From Solirubrobacteraceae bacterium (GTDB lineage Bacteria > Actinomycetota > Thermoleophilia > Solirubrobacterales > Solirubrobacteraceae): a stretch of DNA of 64,000 bases. Each line of letters begins with the position of its first letter. Position 1 is the first letter of the stretch. The stretch is from the NCBI GenBank assembly GCA_030447505.1, contig JAUJOT010000005.1, positions 176,393 through 240,392 on the forward strand, written 5' to 3'. The notes under the pieces are model-generated. The model worked only from the letters and a program-made list of their open reading frames with translations. It had not been told where the DNA came from and made no database searches. The position numbers and the translations under genes were made by a program. Shown here piece by piece: positions 17,631 through 25,693 of the stretch.

Positions 17631-18686
17631 ATGGCTCCGATCGCGCATCTCGACGTCGACGCGTTCTACGCGAGCGTCGAGTTGCTGCGCAGGCCGGAGC
17701 TGCGCGGGCTGCCTGTGATCGTCTCGGGCAGCGGGCCGCGCGCCGTCGTCACGACGGCGTCCTACGAGGCGCGCCGCTACGGCGTCGGCTCGGCGATGCC
17801 GACCGCGCGCGCGCGGCGCCTGTGCCCCGACGCCGTGCTCGTAGCACCCGACTTCGCCGCCTACGGCGCAGCCTCGCAGGAGGTGATGAAGCTCGTCCGC
17901 GAGGCGGTCGAACGCGTCGAGGTCGTCGGGCTGGACGAGGCGTACCTCGATCTCGAGGACCTCGTCGCGCCGCGCGCCGCGATGCGCCGGCTCGTCAACG
18001 CGATCCGCGCGGCGACGGGCCTGGAGTGCTCGATCGGGATCGGGCCCAACCGCCTCGTCGCGAAGGTCGCCTCCGACGCCGAGAAGCCGCGCGGCTTCGT
18101 CTGCCTTCGGCGTGAGGAGGCGTGCGCGCGCTTCGCCGGGCACTCGCCGGGGCTCGTCCCGGGGATCGGCCCGAAGACGGTGCAGCGCCTCGAGGAGATG
18201 GGCATCACGACGCTGCGCGCGCTGGCGGCGGCGCCGCCGGATGCGCTCGTCGCGCGCTTTGGCGCAAACCACGGGCCCGACCTGCAGCGCCGCGCGCGCT
18301 TTGAGGGCTCGGCGACGCTGACGCCCGTGCGGATCGCGGTCTCGGAGTCGCGCGAGACGACCTTCGACCACGACATCTCCGACAGCGCACGGCTCGAGGA
18401 GGTCCTCGCGGGCCTCGCGCAGCAGCTCTGCGCGCGCCTGGGCAAGCAGGACCGGCGCGGGCGAAACGTCGCGATCAAGGTTCGCCTGTCGGACTTCACG
18501 ACGGTCACGCGGGCACGGACGCTGGCGGCGCCGACGAACGACGCGCAGGTCGTCGCGCGGGTCGCGCTGGCGCTGCTGCGCGAGTACGCGCCGGCGCGCC
18601 CCGTGCGGCTGCTCGGCGTGCGCGTCGCGGCGTTCGAGACGGCGCAGCCGCAATCGGGCGCCGACCAGCTCGCACTGCCCTTGTAG
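17631..18686 (+). CDS. dinB: DNA polymerase IV (Y-family translesion polymerase)
   Basis: 351 residues. Catalytic motifs are clear: IAHLDVDAFYASVE (metal-binding Asp pair, about residues 4–17) and VGLDEAYLDLE (second metal site with the Asp-Glu pair, about 100–110). A helix-hairpin-helix (GIGPKTVQRLEEMGI, about 178–192) and the little-finger domain follow. No obvious C-terminal beta-clamp motif except the QLALPL end, which fits the QL[SD]LPLF-type clamp peptide. The ATG at 17631 follows CATCGT by 8 bases. Confidence 0.95.
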   Translation: MAPIAHLDVDAFYASVELLRRPELRGLPVIVSGSGPRAVVTTASYEARRYGVGSAMPTARARRLCPDAVLVAPDFAAYGAASQEVMKLVREAVERVEVVGLDEAYLDLEDLVAPRAAMRRLVNAIRAATGLECSIGIGPNRLVAKVASDAEKPRGFVCLRREEACARFAGHSPGLVPGIGPKTVQRLEEMGITTLRALAAAPPDALVARFGANHGPDLQRRARFEGSATLTPVRIAVSESRETTFDHDISDSARLEEVLAGLAQQLCARLGKQDRRGRNVAIKVRLSDFTTVTRARTLAAPTNDAQVVARVALALLREYAPARPVRLLGVRVAAFETAQPQSGADQLALPL

Positions 18687-18696
18687 CGTTCCGGGC

Positions 18697-19524
18697 GTGC
18701 CGACAGTCAACATCGCCGGAACGGAGCTGTACTACGAGCGCCGGGGAGCGGGCCAGCCGCTGCTGCTCATCCAGGGCCTCGGCGGCAACAGCCTGCACTG
18801 GGGCGAGGGCTTCCTCGGCGGCCTGGAGGACGGCTTCGAGCTCGTCCTCTACGACCACCGCGGCGCGGGTCGCAGCGGGCCGCTCGAAGGTGAGCACACG
18901 ATCGCCGATCTGGCCGCGGACGCCGTCGGGCTGCTCGACGCGCTCGAGATCGAGACCGCGCACGTCGTCGGGATCTCGATGGGCGGCATGGTCGCCCAGG
19001 AGCTCGTGCTGCAGGCGCCCGAGCGCGTGCGCACGCTGACGCTCGGCTGCACGTTCCCCGGTGGGCGGGAGGCGACGATGACCGACATGACCGTCGTCGG
19101 GATGCTCGCGGAGGCCGTCCTGTCGGGCGACCAGGAGCGCACGATGCGCGTCGGCTACGAGGTCATGATCGCCGCCGAGTACGGCGAGCAGGAGGGCGCC
19201 TACGAGCTCTACTCCGAGCTCGCCGCCCAATACCCCGCGCCGACCCCGGTGCTGATGGCGCAGCTCAGCGCGATCATGGGCCACGACACGAGCCAGCGGC
19301 TGGGGGAGATCGAGACGCCGACGCTCGTCATCCACGGCACCGAGGACCGGCTGATGGACGTGAGCAACGGCAAGCTCATCGCCAGGCTGATCCCGGGCGC
19401 GCGGCTGGAGCTCCTGGAGGGCTCGGGGCACATGTTCTTCTGGGAGCAGCCCGAGCGCAGCGCCCGGCTCGTGCGCGAGCATGCGGCGGCCGCGACCGGC
19501 GATCCGTCCCAGCCAGGCTTCTAG
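18697..19524 (+). CDS. Alpha/beta hydrolase
   Basis: 275 residues with the fold's oxyanion region LLIQGLGGN (about 23–31), the DHRGAG strand turn, the nucleophile elbow VGISMGGM (Ser near residue 92), an Asp in HGTEDRLM and a His in GSGHMFF near the C-terminus, giving a complete Ser-Asp-His triad. Substrate unknown; 3-oxoadipate enol-lactonase-like proteins look similar. The GTG start has TAGCGT 7 bases upstream, and its tail overlaps the convergent thioredoxin-TPR gene by 4 bases. Confidence 0.85.
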   Translation: MPTVNIAGTELYYERRGAGQPLLLIQGLGGNSLHWGEGFLGGLEDGFELVLYDHRGAGRSGPLEGEHTIADLAADAVGLLDALEIETAHVVGISMGGMVAQELVLQAPERVRTLTLGCTFPGGREATMTDMTVVGMLAEAVLSGDQERTMRVGYEVMIAAEYGEQEGAYELYSELAAQYPAPTPVLMAQLSAIMGHDTSQRLGEIETPTLVIHGTEDRLMDVSNGKLIARLIPGARLELLEGSGHMFFWEQPERSARLVREHAAAATGDPSQPGF

Positions 19525-20270
19525 TAGAGCGCCTGGGCGAGGCGCCGGCGCGCGTCGCGCGCGAGCGGGTGCTCGACGCCGAGCTCGTCGAGGACGGCGA
19601 CGATCGCCTTGCGCAGGCGCTCCTTGTCGTCGCCTTCGGCGCGTGCGAGCTGCTCGAGGAGGATCTCGAGGCCGCCCTCGTGGTCGCCCGCGTCGAGCTT
19701 GGCGAACGCCTCCGGGATCCGCGGGTGCTCGCCGTCTGCGCGCTCGAGCTCGATCCGCGCCGCGAGCCCGTCGGCGCGGAAGCCGCCGGCGTTGCGCAGC
19801 CGCTCGAGCGCGGCGTCGGTGTCGCCGCTGCGGTAGAGCAGCTGCGCGAGGCCGAGGTTCGCCTCGACGTTGGCGGGTTCCTTCTCGATGACCTTGCGCA
19901 GCGACTCCTCGTCGCCGGCGTCGAGCAGCAGCTGCGTCTCGGACGGGACGAGGCCGTCGAAGAAGGCCTCGACCTGGGTGGGCGACTGGGCGCCGACGAA
20001 CTCCGCGACGACCTCGCCGTTGCGGAAGGCCTTGACCGCGGGGATGCCCTGCACGTCGAACTGGTTGGCGACCCGCGGGTTCTCGTCGGTGTCGATCTTC
20101 GCCAGGACGACATCGCCCTCGCGGGCCCTTGCCGCCTTCTCGAGTACCGGGCCGAGCTGGCGGCAGGGTGCGCACCACGGCGCCCAGAAGTCCACGACGA
20201 CCGGGACATCAGCCGAGCGCTGGACGACCTCGGTGTCGAAATCGGCCTCGCTGACGTCGATCACGGTCAT
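19521..20270 (-). CDS. Thioredoxin-TPR fusion (CnoX/YbbN-like chaperedoxin)
   Basis: 249 residues: a thioredoxin domain (1 to about 108) with the active site WAPWCAPCRQ near residue 30 and the cis-Pro in GIPAVK, followed by a TPR-like helical region (about 115–249, EANLGLAQLLYRSGDTDAALERL). This architecture matches CnoX (YbbN), a redox-responsive holdase, except that the active site here is a redox-competent CAPC. The ATG at 20270 has TACGCT 7 bases upstream (leaderless pattern). Confidence 0.85.
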   Translation of the reverse strand: MTVIDVSEADFDTEVVQRSADVPVVVDFWAPWCAPCRQLGPVLEKAARAREGDVVLAKIDTDENPRVANQFDVQGIPAVKAFRNGEVVAEFVGAQSPTQVEAFFDGLVPSETQLLLDAGDEESLRKVIEKEPANVEANLGLAQLLYRSGDTDAALERLRNAGGFRADGLAARIELERADGEHPRIPEAFAKLDAGDHEGGLEILLEQLARAEGDDKERLRKAIVAVLDELGVEHPLARDARRRLAQALY

Positions 20271-20342
20271 GCGCAATAGCGTAGACGAGCGCTGTCGCCG
20301 CTTCCGGGCAGCAGCGTGTTTGCGTGCTGCGAGGCTTGCGGC

Positions 20343-21176
20343 ATGGCCGCAGCGACGATCGACACCGGCGCGGGCGTGACGCTCGCGGTGACCGACGAGG
20401 GGGAGGGGACGCCGATCGTCCTGCTGCACGGCCTGACGGCGTCGCGGCGCTACGTCGTGATGGGGTCAAGCGTGCTGCGGCGGGCGGGGCATCGCGTCGT
20501 CGCGTATGACGCGCGCGGGCATGGCGCGTCGTCGCCGGCTCCGGCGCCCGATGCCTACGCGTATGCCGACCTCTGGCGCGATCTGGCAGCCGTCCTCGAC
20601 ACGCTCGGGATCGACCGCGCCGTGCTCGCCGGTGTGTCGATGGGGGCCCATACGTGCCTGCGGCTGGCACTGCAGCTGCCCGAGCGCGTCGCGGGGCTGG
20701 TCGCGATCACGCCGGCATTCGACCCCGTCGAGCACTCCGAGCCGCAGCGGCTCGCGCGCTGGGATGCGCTGAGCGACGCGCTGCGCAGCGGCGGCATCGA
20801 GGGCTTCGCCGAGGCCTCGGGCGTGCCGCGGATCCCCGAGCGGTGGCGCGAGAGCGTCGGGCGCGCGCTGCGCCAGCGGATGGCGGCGCACGAGCACCTC
20901 GACGCCGTCGCGGACGCGCTGCACGCGGTCCCGCGGTCGGCGCCGTTCTGCGATCTGCACGCGCTCGAGGAGATCGAGTGCCCGGCGCTCGTCATCGGCA
21001 GCCGCGACGAGGCCGACCCCGGCCACCCGCTCGAGATCGCGCAGCGCTACGCCGAGCTGCTGCCGCGCGGCCGCTTCGTCGTGGAGGAGGAGGGGCGGCC
21101 GCCGCTCGCGTGGCAGGGCGGGAGGGTGTCGGAGCTGATCGCGAAGCTGGCGGCGCAGGCGGGGCTGCGAGCCTGA
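20343..21176 (+). CDS. Alpha/beta hydrolase
   Basis: 277 residues with the oxyanion strand IVLLHGLTAS (about 20–29), DARGHGASS, the nucleophile elbow AGVSMGAH (Ser near residue 98) and an Asp in the late SRDEADPGHP segment, which also provides the candidate His or is followed by it. It is a different subfamily from the hydrolase at 18697. A GTG at 20316 would add nine residues; the ATG is preferred because the family begins close to the first beta-strand. Substrate unknown. Confidence 0.8.
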   Translation: MAAATIDTGAGVTLAVTDEGEGTPIVLLHGLTASRRYVVMGSSVLRRAGHRVVAYDARGHGASSPAPAPDAYAYADLWRDLAAVLDTLGIDRAVLAGVSMGAHTCLRLALQLPERVAGLVAITPAFDPVEHSEPQRLARWDALSDALRSGGIEGFAEASGVPRIPERWRESVGRALRQRMAAHEHLDAVADALHAVPRSAPFCDLHALEEIECPALVIGSRDEADPGHPLEIAQRYAELLPRGRFVVEEEGRPPLAWQGGRVSELIAKLAAQAGLRA

Positions 21177-21288
21177 GCCTGACACGACGAGCTCCCCGGC
21201 CGCTCGAAGCCACCGGGGCCGAACGTCGAGCCGGTCGATGGCGGACCGGCGGCGAAGGAGGGCGGGACGTCTGCGTCGCGGCGACCGA

Positions 21289-21561
21289 CTAGTTCAGCGC
21301 CTTCTTGAGCGCTGCGGCCGCCGAGAACTTCGCGGCCTTGCTGGCGGCGATCTGGATCGTCTCGCCGGTGGCCGGGTTGCGCCCCTCTCGGGCGGAACGC
21401 TCGCTCACGCTGAACTTGCCGAAGCCCGCGACCGCGACTTCGCCGCCCGCGGCGAGCTCGCTGGCGATCGCATCGAAGGTGGCGTCTACCGCACCCTTTG
21501 CATCAGAACCGCTGAGACCGGTGTCCGAAGCGACCTTCTGTGCAAGCTCCTGCTTGGTCAT
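21289..21561 (-). CDS. hup: HU-family DNA-binding protein
   Basis: 90-residue nucleoid protein. The N-terminal MTKQELAQKVASDTGLS, the central GFGKFSV-ERSAREGRNPATGETI beta-arm signature (residues about 46–69) and the basic tail are classic HU. Binds DNA non-specifically as a dimer and bends it. A GGGAG ribosome site lies a few bases upstream of the ATG. The arm sequence is complete, including the RNP tip. Confidence 0.97.
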   Translation of the reverse strand: MTKQELAQKVASDTGLSGSDAKGAVDATFDAIASELAAGGEVAVAGFGKFSVSERSAREGRNPATGETIQIAASKAAKFSAAAALKKALN

Positions 21562-21645
21562 TGAGTTCTCCCGTCTCGAGTACAGATGACGCCTACGCTA
21601 GCGGTTGCCCCGGCGGCTGGCGCGTTCTGCCCCGTTCGCGGCCGC

Positions 21646-21933
21646 TCAGCGCGGCGAAAGCCAGCCCTCGTCTGCCTGCTTGGCCCGCGCTTCCTGCACC
21701 TCGGGCAGGTACTCCATCGCCCACACCGTCGCGTTCCATGCTGCGGAGGGTCTGCGTCAGCATCTTCTGCGAGATGCCGCGATCATCCGGCGCAGTTCGC
21801 CGTGGCGCTTCGGCCCCGCCAGGAGGGCGTAGACGATCAGGGCGGTCCACTTGTCGGCGCTGCGGTCCAGCGCTTGGCGTGACTCGCAGTTCTGATCGAG
21901 CACGTTTGGTTGAACGGGGAGGTCGCGATCCAT
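21646..21933 (-). pseudogene. HxlR-family transcriptional regulator, broken
   Basis: The N-terminal half (NCESRQALDRSADKWTALIVYALLAGPKRHGELRRMI) is a clear HxlR winged-helix start. A one-base deletion inside GCGGGC then shifts the frame: the recognition part GISQKMLTQTLRSMERDG continues in another frame. About 30 codons of the wing region are then missing, and the C-terminal helix WAMEYLPEVQEARAKQADEGW appears in a third frame before a TGA at 21646. No intact protein can be made. The gene is divergent from a truncated metallo-beta-lactamase-fold gene and both flank a palindromic candidate operator. Confidence 0.75.
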
Positions 21934-21972
21934 TCTCTTATTTCCTGAACGCGTGCAACCGGCGGTTCCTAG

Positions 21973-21990
21973 AGGCACTCAAAAGTGCCT
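21973..21990. promoter_or_regulatory. Palindrome AGGCACT-CAAA-AGTGCCT, likely HxlR operator
   Basis: Perfect 7-bp arms around a 4-base spacer in the intergenic region between the divergent HxlR remnant and the MBL-fold gene. HxlR regulators commonly bind such palindromes beside their own genes. The regulator is now broken, so the site may be a relic or be used by another family member. Confidence 0.5.
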
Positions 21991-22073
21991 ACTTGTCGTG
22001 TAGATCCCTCCCGAACCATCGTCGCCGATCCGCGAGCGTGCATGCGCGCTCTCGTCCGCGGATAGGAGATCAG

Positions 22074-22424
22074 ATGAACGACACCTCGCCCACGCCCGTC
22101 ATTCACCGGCATCGGTCGAGTCCTGAGGGGGCGCTGGTGAACGCCTACCTCGTCGACGTCGGCGAGGGTCTGGTGGCGATCGACAGCACCCTGACCGTCT
22201 CCGACAGCCGTGCCTTTCGCCGGCGCGTCGACGAGATCGGCAAACCGCTGCTGGCCGTGCTGCTGACGCAGACGCACCCCGATCACTACGGCGGCCTGAC
22301 CGAGCTCGTGGCGGGCGACGACGTCCCGGTCATCGCCCCAGCCGGAGTCCATGAGGTCATCCGCCGCGATGACCTCGTCAAGGAGCAGATCCTGCGGCCG
22401 ATGTTCGGTCGCAGTAACAGATGA
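22074..22424 (+). pseudogene. Metallo-beta-lactamase-fold hydrolase, C-terminally truncated
   Basis: The 116-codon frame starts at an ATG with a GGAG ribosome site. It has the first strands of the MBL fold and the metal-binding loop TQTHPDHYGG (about residues 75–84), then ends abruptly with RPMFGRSNR and a stop. Functional family members are 200–300 residues and need further His/Asp ligands, absent here. The next reading frame begins with LtrA-like sequence, so the 3' part was probably lost by deletion at about 22415. Confidence 0.7.
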
Positions 22425-22440
22425 CGAGGCGACACTGGCG

Positions 22441-22954
22441 ATGGCACCGGTCGGCGCCGGGCCGGCGCCCGAAGCCGAGAAGCCCGTCGAGCCGCTCGAG
22501 CTGTTCTTCGACCTGGTCTTCGTGTTTGCGATCACCCAGGTCACCGCGCGGCTGGCCGACGAGCCGACGTCGGGCGGGCTCGGGCGGGGGCTGCTGGTGC
22601 TGGCCGCGATCTGTTGGGCGTGGGGCGCCTAGGCGTGGCTGACGAACGAACTGGACGCCGGGCGTCGCGCGGTGCGGCTGGCGGTGTTCGTCGCACGACA
22701 CGCCTGCACGCGTCGAGCACCGTCTCCACGCGTTGAGCGGGCGACAGCGCAACGTGACCGCGCGCGACGGATACAGCTTCCTTCACCTGCCGATGGTCGC
22801 CGGCGTCGTCCTGCTCGCCCTCGGCATCAAGAAGACGCTCGGTCACGTCGACGAACCGCTCGAGCTCGTCCCCGCGATGGTCGTCGTCGACGGCCTCGGC
22901 AACGGCGGCGCCTGGTGCTGGAAACCGTCGCCGAAAGGTGAACGCGTCGGGTGA
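22441..22954 (+). pseudogene. LtrA-family (low temperature requirement A) membrane protein, broken
   Basis: The frame from ATG 22441 reads EPLELFFDLVFVFAITQVT and …AICWAWGA, the diagnostic first helix of LtrA proteins, but hits TAG at 22630 where the family continues YAWLTN; the same frame goes on with AWLTNELD after the stop. After about 100 bases the internal helix GYSFLHLPMVAGVVLLALG and KKTLGHVDEPL appear in another frame, followed by loss of the family pattern at 22954. Nonsense, frameshift and internal deletions together make this a pseudogene. Confidence 0.75.
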
Positions 22955-23065
22955 CGGCCCGACGGCTCGCAGCAAGGCCAGGCGATCTTTGGCCTCCGCG
23001 ACCGTCGGGCGGTGCGTCCCGGCGTCGGTCGGAGAACTGATCGATCCGGCGCGCCCGATCGTCCC

Positions 23066-23095
23066 TTGACGCGCTGCGAACGGGTCGCGTACGTT
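23066..23095 (+). promoter_or_regulatory. Promoter of the DyP–P450 operon
   Basis: TTGACG (23066–23071), an 18-base spacer and TACGTT (23090–23095). The -10 ends 8 bases before the GTG start, so the transcript is probably leaderless. Confidence 0.6.
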
Positions 23096-23103
23096 GCTGC
23101 ATC

Positions 23104-23715
23104 GTGAGCGTGCAGACCTCCTCGCCCGGTCCGATCACCGCCACCGGCACGCAGCCGCGAAACCACGACGGCCAGGTGATCGCGATCACGGTCTTCAGCA
23201 CGATCAAGCTGCCGGGCCGCCTCTTCCTGCCGGTGCTCTTTCAGGTCACGCGCCGCGTTCCGAAGCTGACCGCCACGCTGCGCGAGCTGTCGTTCATCCA
23301 CTTCGCGCGCTGGTGCGTGATCGGCAAGCTGCCCTACAACGGGCCGCCGCAGAAGAAGGGGCGCTTCCGCTACCCGCACATGTACTTCGAGAGCAACTTC
23401 AACGGTGGCTGGGAGGAGTACATCGACGCGTTCTCGCACATCCTGACGAGCGGGATGACGGCGTTCTGGGGCACCTCGTACGGGTTTCCCAAGCCACTCC
23501 CGACGGCGCCGTTCAAGCGCTACATCCAGGACAACGAGACCGAGGCCGACCACTACTACTGCGCCTATCCGGACGCGACGAGCACGATGATCCAGCGCGC
23601 GCTCGAGCTCGACGAGAAGCTCGCGGCGCTCAGGCGCGACGCCAAGCGGATGCAACCGGACGCCTTCGCGGCCGCCTATCGCGCGTTCCTGACCGATGCG
23701 CAGAACGCGCTCTAG
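23104..23715 (+). CDS. Unknown protein A of the DyP–P450 operon
   Basis: 203 residues, no signal peptide or membrane helix. I do not recognise the family. Its second half is homologous to the next gene product: both have the blocks YF/F-SNF-G…Y-D, FWGTSYGFPKP (or IWGRCVGCPES), KRYI-DN (or KRYLEHN), then CAYPDATSTM and a closing helix ELDEKLAAL. The N-terminal half is basic (LFQVTRRVPKLTATLRELSFIHFARW). First gene of a four-gene operon with DyP peroxidase and P450; an accessory role to peroxide chemistry is inference. The GTG start has TACGTT 8 bases upstream and TTGACG further up. Confidence 0.7.
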   Translation: MSVQTSSPGPITATGTQPRNHDGQVIAITVFSTIKLPGRLFLPVLFQVTRRVPKLTATLRELSFIHFARWCVIGKLPYNGPPQKKGRFRYPHMYFESNFNGGWEEYIDAFSHILTSGMTAFWGTSYGFPKPLPTAPFKRYIQDNETEADHYYCAYPDATSTMIQRALELDEKLAALRRDAKRMQPDAFAAAYRAFLTDAQNAL

Positions 23716-23719
23716 CACG

Positions 23720-24277
23720 GTGGCCTCGCCGAACGTCTCAGGTCAGGCCTACGCCTTCATGGCGATGACGCCGGTCAGGCCCGGCGAGGAGAAGCCGCTG
23801 GCGGACTACCTGCGCGGCCTGCGCGATCGCGGGCCCAGCCCGCTCGCAAAGCTGCCGCGCACGCACATCGGTCGCTTCGTGATCGTGCCGGACTTCCACC
23901 ACGACCCGACGTGGAAGCAGCGCCGCGAGGAGCACCTGGACCTGAACTACCTGATCTTCACGAGCAACTTCGACGGCGATCTCGACAGCTACCTCGACGA
24001 GCTGTGCGAGAGGCTCGCGCCGGAGGCCAAGGAGATCTGGGGGCGCTGCGTCGGCTGCCCCGAGAGCGCGAAGGGCGCCGCGCTGAAGAGGTACCTCGAG
24101 CACAACCAGATCAAGACCGGGATGTTCTTCGCCGCCTACGGCCAGGCGACCGTCGGCGCCGTCAAGAGCAGCCTGCGCCAGCGCGACAAGCTGATCGAGT
24201 TCGCGATCAGGGCGCAGGCGATGGAGCCCGACGCGCTGCAGAAGGCGTTTCTCTCCGAGTTCGACGCGGTGCGCTGA
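23720..24277 (+). CDS. Unknown protein B of the DyP–P450 operon (paralogue of A)
   Basis: 185 residues from the GTG at 23720 (an ATG at 23696 inside the previous gene is an alternative). It shares with protein A the pattern HIGRF…FTSNFDGDLDSYLDE…IWG…G-P…A-LKRYLEHN…FFAAYGQATV…RDKLIEF. A FHHDP segment lies near residue 60. The alternation of beta-like blocks and helices is compatible with a ferredoxin-like fold of the DyP/EthD kind, but this cannot be proved by eye. Its stop overlaps the peroxidase start (TGATG), so translation is coupled. Confidence 0.7.
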   Translation: MASPNVSGQAYAFMAMTPVRPGEEKPLADYLRGLRDRGPSPLAKLPRTHIGRFVIVPDFHHDPTWKQRREEHLDLNYLIFTSNFDGDLDSYLDELCERLAPEAKEIWGRCVGCPESAKGAALKRYLEHNQIKTGMFFAAYGQATVGAVKSSLRQRDKLIEFAIRAQAMEPDALQKAFLSEFDAVR

Positions 24278-25665
24278 TGGCGGCTTCGGTGCGGATGGAC
24301 CTCGGCGACATCCAGGGCGACATCCTGCGCGCCTACGGCAACGACTACGACTGCACGACCTACGCGTTCATGAAGATCGAGTGTCCGCCCGAGCAGGCGC
24401 GCGCCTGGTTCACAGGGGTGGTCGATCACGTCACGACGGCCGCGCCGTGGCCGCCGGGGGAGAAGCCGCTGACGACGCTCAACGTCTCCGTCACGGCGCG
24501 CGGCCTGCGCGCGCTCGGCGTGTCGGAGGAGGTCGTGGGCTCGTTCTCGCGCGAGTTTCGCGACGGGATGTCGAGCCGCTCGGCGTTGCTCGGCGACGTC
24601 GGGCCAAGCGACCCGAAGAGCTGGGAGCCGGGCCTGGGCAGCGGCGACGCCCACATCCTGCTGACGATCAACGCCCAGCGAACCTCCGACCACGAGCGCG
24701 CGCTGGGCAAGATGAAGGCGGCGATGGACGCCGCCGGCGGCCTGCGGATCGTCTACCAGGCCGACACGGAGCTGCTGCCGGGCTCGCGCGAGCACTTCGG
24801 CTACGCCGACGGCTTCGCGCAGCCCGCGATCGAGGGCACGAGCGACGACAAGGCGCGCGGCGGCGGCGTGCCGCTGAAGGACGGCGAGTGGCGCGCGCTC
24901 GCGCCCGGCGAGTTCATCCTCGGCTACCCCGACGAGGACACGCGCGTCGATCCCAAGAAGCGCCTGCCCAACGCGCCCGCCGCCCCGCTCGGGCGCAGCG
25001 GCACGTACATGGTGTGGCGCAAGCTCTATCAGGACGTGGCGCTGTGGCGGCGCGTGATGCGCGACGCCGCGAAGCTCTACGAGGGCGGCGACGAGCACAC
25101 GCTCTCGGCGAAGGTCGTCGGGCGCTGGACCAACGGCGCGCCGCTGGTGAAGTACCCCGACAAGGCGCCCGCGAGCTTCGACCCCCAGACGCCGGGCGGC
25201 AACGACTTTCGCTATGACAAGGACAAGGACGGGATGCGCTGCCCGCTGGGCGCGCACATCCGCCGCTCCAATCCGCGCGACGCGCTCGGCTTCGAGGGCC
25301 ACCTCAGCTTCCGCCACCGCATGATCCGCCGCGGGATGCCGTACGGAAAGGTGCTGCCGGAGGGCGTGACCGCTGATGACGGCGAGGACCGCGGCCTCGT
25401 CTTCGTCAGCTTCCAGGCCAGCATCTCACGGCAGTTCGAGGGCGTGCAGGTGCAGTGGCTGAACGCGGGCAACATCTTCGGGCTCGGGCACGACAAGGAC
25501 TTCCTGCTCGGCGACCCGCACGGCACGGGGAAGATGACGATCCCGGGCAAGCCGCCGTTCTTCCTCTCACCGCAGGAGGTCTTCGTCCGCACGCGCGGCG
25601 GCGAGTACCTCTTCGTGCCGGGGATGACCGCGCTGGCGGCGCTTGCCGACGGCACCGCCGGCTAG
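24277..25665 (+). CDS. DyP-type haem peroxidase
   Basis: 462 residues. Family hallmarks are visible: the distal FGYADGFAQP (GxxDG motif with catalytic Asp, about residues 176–185), the proximal haem His in CPLGAHIRRSNPRD (about 318–331) and a distal Arg in the FRHRMIRRG segment (about 345–353). The long form with an insert (about 200–300) resembles the larger P/I-type branches rather than the short encapsulin-linked ones. No Tat signal is seen, so it is probably cytoplasmic. It uses peroxide to oxidise dyes or other aromatic substrates. TGATG overlap with protein B; P450 follows 28 bases later. Confidence 0.9.
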   Translation: MAASVRMDLGDIQGDILRAYGNDYDCTTYAFMKIECPPEQARAWFTGVVDHVTTAAPWPPGEKPLTTLNVSVTARGLRALGVSEEVVGSFSREFRDGMSSRSALLGDVGPSDPKSWEPGLGSGDAHILLTINAQRTSDHERALGKMKAAMDAAGGLRIVYQADTELLPGSREHFGYADGFAQPAIEGTSDDKARGGGVPLKDGEWRALAPGEFILGYPDEDTRVDPKKRLPNAPAAPLGRSGTYMVWRKLYQDVALWRRVMRDAAKLYEGGDEHTLSAKVVGRWTNGAPLVKYPDKAPASFDPQTPGGNDFRYDKDKDGMRCPLGAHIRRSNPRDALGFEGHLSFRHRMIRRGMPYGKVLPEGVTADDGEDRGLVFVSFQASISRQFEGVQVQWLNAGNIFGLGHDKDFLLGDPHGTGKMTIPGKPPFFLSPQEVFVRTRGGEYLFVPGMTALAALADGTAG

Positions 25666-25693
25666 CCGCCGTTCTTCAGAGAGGAGGCGTCAG

